Notes under the pieces: generated by a model
What the model was told of the DNA's origin: nothing
Database searches by the model: none
The model's input: the letters and a program-made list of their open reading frames with translations, nothing else
Shown: piece by piece, positions 61,916 to 64,000 of the stretch
Position numbering within the stretch: position 1 is the stretch's first letter
Layout of the letters: the number at the start of each line of letters is the position of its first letter
Assembly: GCF_000143685.1 (NCBI RefSeq)
Contig: NC_014328.1
Span: forward strand, 4,526,001 to 4,590,000
DNA: 64,000 nucleotides
Direction of reading: 5' to 3'
Source of the DNA: Clostridium ljungdahlii DSM 13528
GTDB taxonomy: Bacteria > Bacillota > Clostridia > Clostridiales > Clostridiaceae
Made by a program: the position numbers and the translations under genes

Positions 61916-63253
61916 TCAAGAAATATTAATCATGTCGGGGGGCTCGAGATGATATTTAGCAATTTTTCTATAAACTGATGACCTGCTTATTCCAAGAGCC
62001 TCTGCAACTCTAATCTTTCCAGCTTCATCCCATCCAAACCAATCTAGTGTTTTTCTAAGCACCTCCTTCTCCATTTCCTCAATTGGCACAATACCCTCTG
62101 GCTTTATTCTTACTTCATTTTCTCCTATAAATTCATTTGGCAAACTTGCCTCAGTTATATACTTGCTGTTTTCAAAATTCATCGCATATTCAATTACATT
62201 TCTAAGTTCCCTTACATTACCCTCCCACTTATGAATATTAAATAATTTTTTAACTTTAGGACTTAAGCCAATTATATTTTTTTTAAACACCTTACAATAC
62301 TTTTCAATTAAATAATCACTTATGAGAAAAATATCATCTTTTCTTTCTATCAAGCTGGGAATCTTAAAGCATATTACATTTAATCTATAATATAGATCCT
62401 TTCTGAATTTACCTTCCTCTACCATCTTTTTAAGCTCTATATTTGTTGCCCCTATTATTCTAACGTTTACACCGACTTCTTTATTTGAACCTATTTTGCA
62501 TATTTTCCTGTCTTCTATAGCTCTTAATATTTTATTTTGCATAAACTGGCTCATATTTTCTATTTCATCTAAAAAAATTGTTCCTCCATCAGCTTCTTCA
62601 AACTTTCCAACTTTTCCATTGGAGTTTGCACCTGTAAAGGCTCCCTTTTCATAACCAAAGAGTTCACTCTCAAGAAGTGAATCAGGTATAGCACCACAGT
62701 TAACTACTATAAACTTCTTATTCCTCCTTGGTGAAATATCATGAATAGCTTTTGCAAACAGTTCTTTTCCCGTACCTGTCTGTCCCAATAAAAGAATGGT
62801 AGAATCGTATCTCCCAACTATTTTAACTTTTTCCTTGAGATTTAACATAACATCACTCTCACCAATAATTCTAGAAAGATACTTTCTTTCTTTACTATTT
62901 CCTGCATTTGCTTTTTTCTCAACAGTGCATAAAATATACTTTATTTTTTTTTCTTCTGTTAGATGTTTAATTGTATATGTAATACTGTCTTCTAGGTCAG
63001 TTAACTTCACTTCTTTATTTTTTTCGTCATCTTTATAAAAATCCTTTTCTATATCATCTATAAACTTTTCAATTTTGCTCATATCACTATAAGTATCAAA
63101 AACATTTCCGCATTTTTCATTGAAGTAAGCTGCATTTTTAATTAGATCAAAAAATATTACGCCTCTATCATACATATCCATGATATTAATATACTTATCA
63201 AGAATACTGTTATCAAAAGTATTTTTTTTATCATAATATTTTAAAGTAAACAT
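61916..63253 (-). CDS. Sigma-54-dependent transcriptional activator
   Basis: A 445-residue enhancer-binding protein. Residues 1-110 are a degenerate PAS-like sensory domain; the AAA+ domain (about 125-355) has Walker A LLGQTGTGKE, the sigma-54 contact loop GYEKGAFTGAN, Walker B GGTIFLDEI and the arginine region KDLYYRLNV; residues about 395-440 are a Fis-type helix-turn-helix (AEALGISRSSVYRKI). I start at the ATG at 63253 (AAGGG nine bases upstream). It is upstream of the agmatine operon and divides from it by a terminator; it is the likely activator of that operon. A near copy lies upstream. Confidence 0.92.
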   Translation of the reverse strand: MFTLKYYDKKNTFDNSILDKYINIMDMYDRGVIFFDLIKNAAYFNEKCGNVFDTYSDMSKIEKFIDDIEKDFYKDDEKNKEVKLTDLEDSITYTIKHLTEEKKIKYILCTVEKKANAGNSKERKYLSRIIGESDVMLNLKEKVKIVGRYDSTILLLGQTGTGKELFAKAIHDISPRRNKKFIVVNCGAIPDSLLESELFGYEKGAFTGANSNGKVGKFEEADGGTIFLDEIENMSQFMQNKILRAIEDRKICKIGSNKEVGVNVRIIGATNIELKKMVEEGKFRKDLYYRLNVICFKIPSLIERKDDIFLISDYLIEKYCKVFKKNIIGLSPKVKKLFNIHKWEGNVRELRNVIEYAMNFENSKYITEASLPNEFIGENEVRIKPEGIVPIEEMEKEVLRKTLDWFGWDEAGKIRVAEALGISRSSVYRKIAKYHLEPPDMINIS

Positions 63254-63309
63254 ATACAACATCCCTTTTTAACTTAATTTTTAATTTATAAACTTATAAT
63301 ACTTTTTAT

Positions 63310-63326
63310 AAGCAACATTTATACCA
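63310..63326 (-). promoter_or_regulatory. Sigma-54-like promoter of the first activator gene
   Basis: On the minus strand TGGTAT-AAATG-TTGCTT; GG and GC are ten bases apart, as required, though the -24 box is TGGTAT rather than TGGCAC. It lies just after the terminator of the second activator gene, the same order as at 61627-61684. Confidence 0.6.
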
Positions 63327-63331
63327 AATAA

Positions 63332-63366
63332 AAAAGCCCTATAAATATATGATTTATAAGGCTTTT
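63332..63366. terminator. Terminator of the second activator gene
   Basis: AAAAGCC-TATAAAT and ATTTATA-GGCTTTT pair across a short loop with one bulge, followed on the minus strand by TTTTTTATTTGG. Confidence 0.85.
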
Positions 63367-63404
63367 CATTATATTAAATTATAAATTCATCTCAATTTGA
63401 CATA

Positions 63405-64000
63405 TCAATTTGAAATATCGTTTACACTATATTCAAGACCATACTTTATAACTTTTCTGTAAACTGATGATCTGCTTATTCCAAGAGCTTCTGCAGCTTT
63501 AATCTTTCCGGCTTCATCCCACCCAAACCAGTCTAATGTTTTTCTAAGTATTTCTTTTTCCATTTCCTCAATTGATATAATATCTTTTGGCTCTATTTTT
63601 ACTTCATTTTCTCCTATAAATTCATCTGGCAAACTTGCCTCAGTTATATACTTGCTGTTTTCAAAATTCATCGCATATTCAATTACATTTCTAAGTTCCC
63701 TTACATTACCCTCCCACTTATGAATATTAAATAACTTTTTAACTTTAGGACTTAAGCCAATTATATTTTTTTTAAACACCTTACAATACTTTTCAATTAA
63801 ATAATCACTTATGAGAAAAATATCATCTTTTCTTTCTATCAAGCTGGGAATCTTAAAGCATATTACATTTAATCTATAATATAGATCCTTTCTGAATTTA
63901 CCTTCCTCTACCATCTTTTTAAGCTCTATATTTGTTGCCCCTATTATTCTAACGTTTACACCGACTTCTTTATTTGAACCTATTTTGCATATTTTCCTGT
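63405..64000 (-). CDS. Second sigma-54-dependent activator, tandem paralogue (partial, N-terminus off window)
   Basis: The frame is open from the stop at 63405 to the window edge, 198 codons. It covers the end of the AAA+ domain and the Fis-type helix-turn-helix (AAEALGISRSSVYRKV). From 63649 to 64000 it matches 62160-62511 of the other activator almost base for base, while the last 12 residues differ (GLEYSVNDISN against HLEPPDMINIS) and a few changes lie in the linker before the helix-turn-helix. An internal ATG at 63914 is not the true start. Confidence 0.92.
   Translation of the reverse strand, partial: RKICKIGSNKEVGVNVRIIGATNIELKKMVEEGKFRKDLYYRLNVICFKIPSLIERKDDIFLISDYLIEKYCKVFKKNIIGLSPKVKKLFNIHKWEGNVRELRNVIEYAMNFENSKYITEASLPDEFIGENEVKIEPKDIISIEEMEKEILRKTLDWFGWDEAGKIKAAEALGISRSSVYRKVIKYGLEYSVNDISN

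Noticed and set aside
63405..63914. A complete 169-residue regulator starting at 63914
   Set aside because: The frame continues without a stop to the window edge and matches the interior of the neighbouring activator, so the ATG at 63914 is internal.

Overview
The window is chromosomal DNA of a low-GC, anaerobic, spore-forming Firmicute, almost certainly Clostridium sensu stricto (the C. ljungdahlii / C. autoethanogenum / C. kluyveri neighbourhood is my guess, not proven). The reasons are the AT-rich codon use, strong purine-rich Shine-Dalgarno sites with frequent TTG and GTG starts, [FeFe]-hydrogenase maturation genes (hydF, a TM1266-type regulator), several radical-SAM proteins, a dissociated acetyl-CoA carboxylase encoded with FabK-type fatty-acid synthesis, and a sigma-54-controlled agmatine pathway. 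No rRNA, CRISPR array, complete insertion sequence or prophage is present.

Layout. 0-12 kb: the open end of a membrane-anchored XRE regulator, a HAD phosphatase, an SH3-like membrane protein, comB, two radical-SAM enzymes, a lipoprotein, a YkvI transporter, an S24-like regulator without its protease dyad, murI and a long glutamine synthetase. 12-24 kb: a 2H phosphoesterase, a DUF1540 protein, murA, walJ with its CxxH/CxxC neighbour, a SEC-C protein, a DUF4434 glycosidase-like protein, asnS, a TM1266-family protein, a dimeric dUTPase, a YdcZ transporter, a LysR regulator and an intracellular subtilase. 24-36 kb: a minus-strand type II fatty-acid operon read in the order fabK-like, fabT-like, fabH, fabK, fabD, fabG, fabF, accB, fabZ, accC, accD, accA, then a 2-hydroxyacid dehydrogenase. 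Its promoter overlaps a FabT-like operator; acpP is absent. 36-39 kb: dnaD-dnaI, then seven tRNA genes in which a Glu-Val-Asp block is duplicated in tandem. 39-48 kb: a PEP synthase/PPDK regulator, a CoA-binding protein, two FAD proteins, an acyl-ACP thioesterase, purA, a strange Arg-rich small protein and aspA-hydF. 48-58 kb: a divergent Nramp-like transporter, apbE, an M18 aminopeptidase, GtrA, cupin, LysR, TauE, a lone receiver domain, a CmpB-like membrane protein and a chemoreceptor. 58-64 kb: an agmatine deiminase / APC permease operon behind a consensus sigma-54 promoter with an upstream palindrome, followed by two near-identical tandem sigma-54 activator genes, the second cut by the window edge.

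Beyond genes, the intergenic DNA carries three families of dispersed, structured repeats. R1 (about 190 bp, two copies plus a fragment) has short terminal inverted repeats and internal hairpins. R2 (up to about 180 bp, four copies, two of them 5' and 3' complete) has a conserved stem module followed by a variable hairpin, with compensatory changes between copies; one copy lies exactly between the purA stop codon and the purA terminator. R3 (65-77 bp, two copies) is a palindromic element. None codes for protein. R2 is the best candidate for something undescribed: a mobile or trans-acting structured RNA/DNA family.
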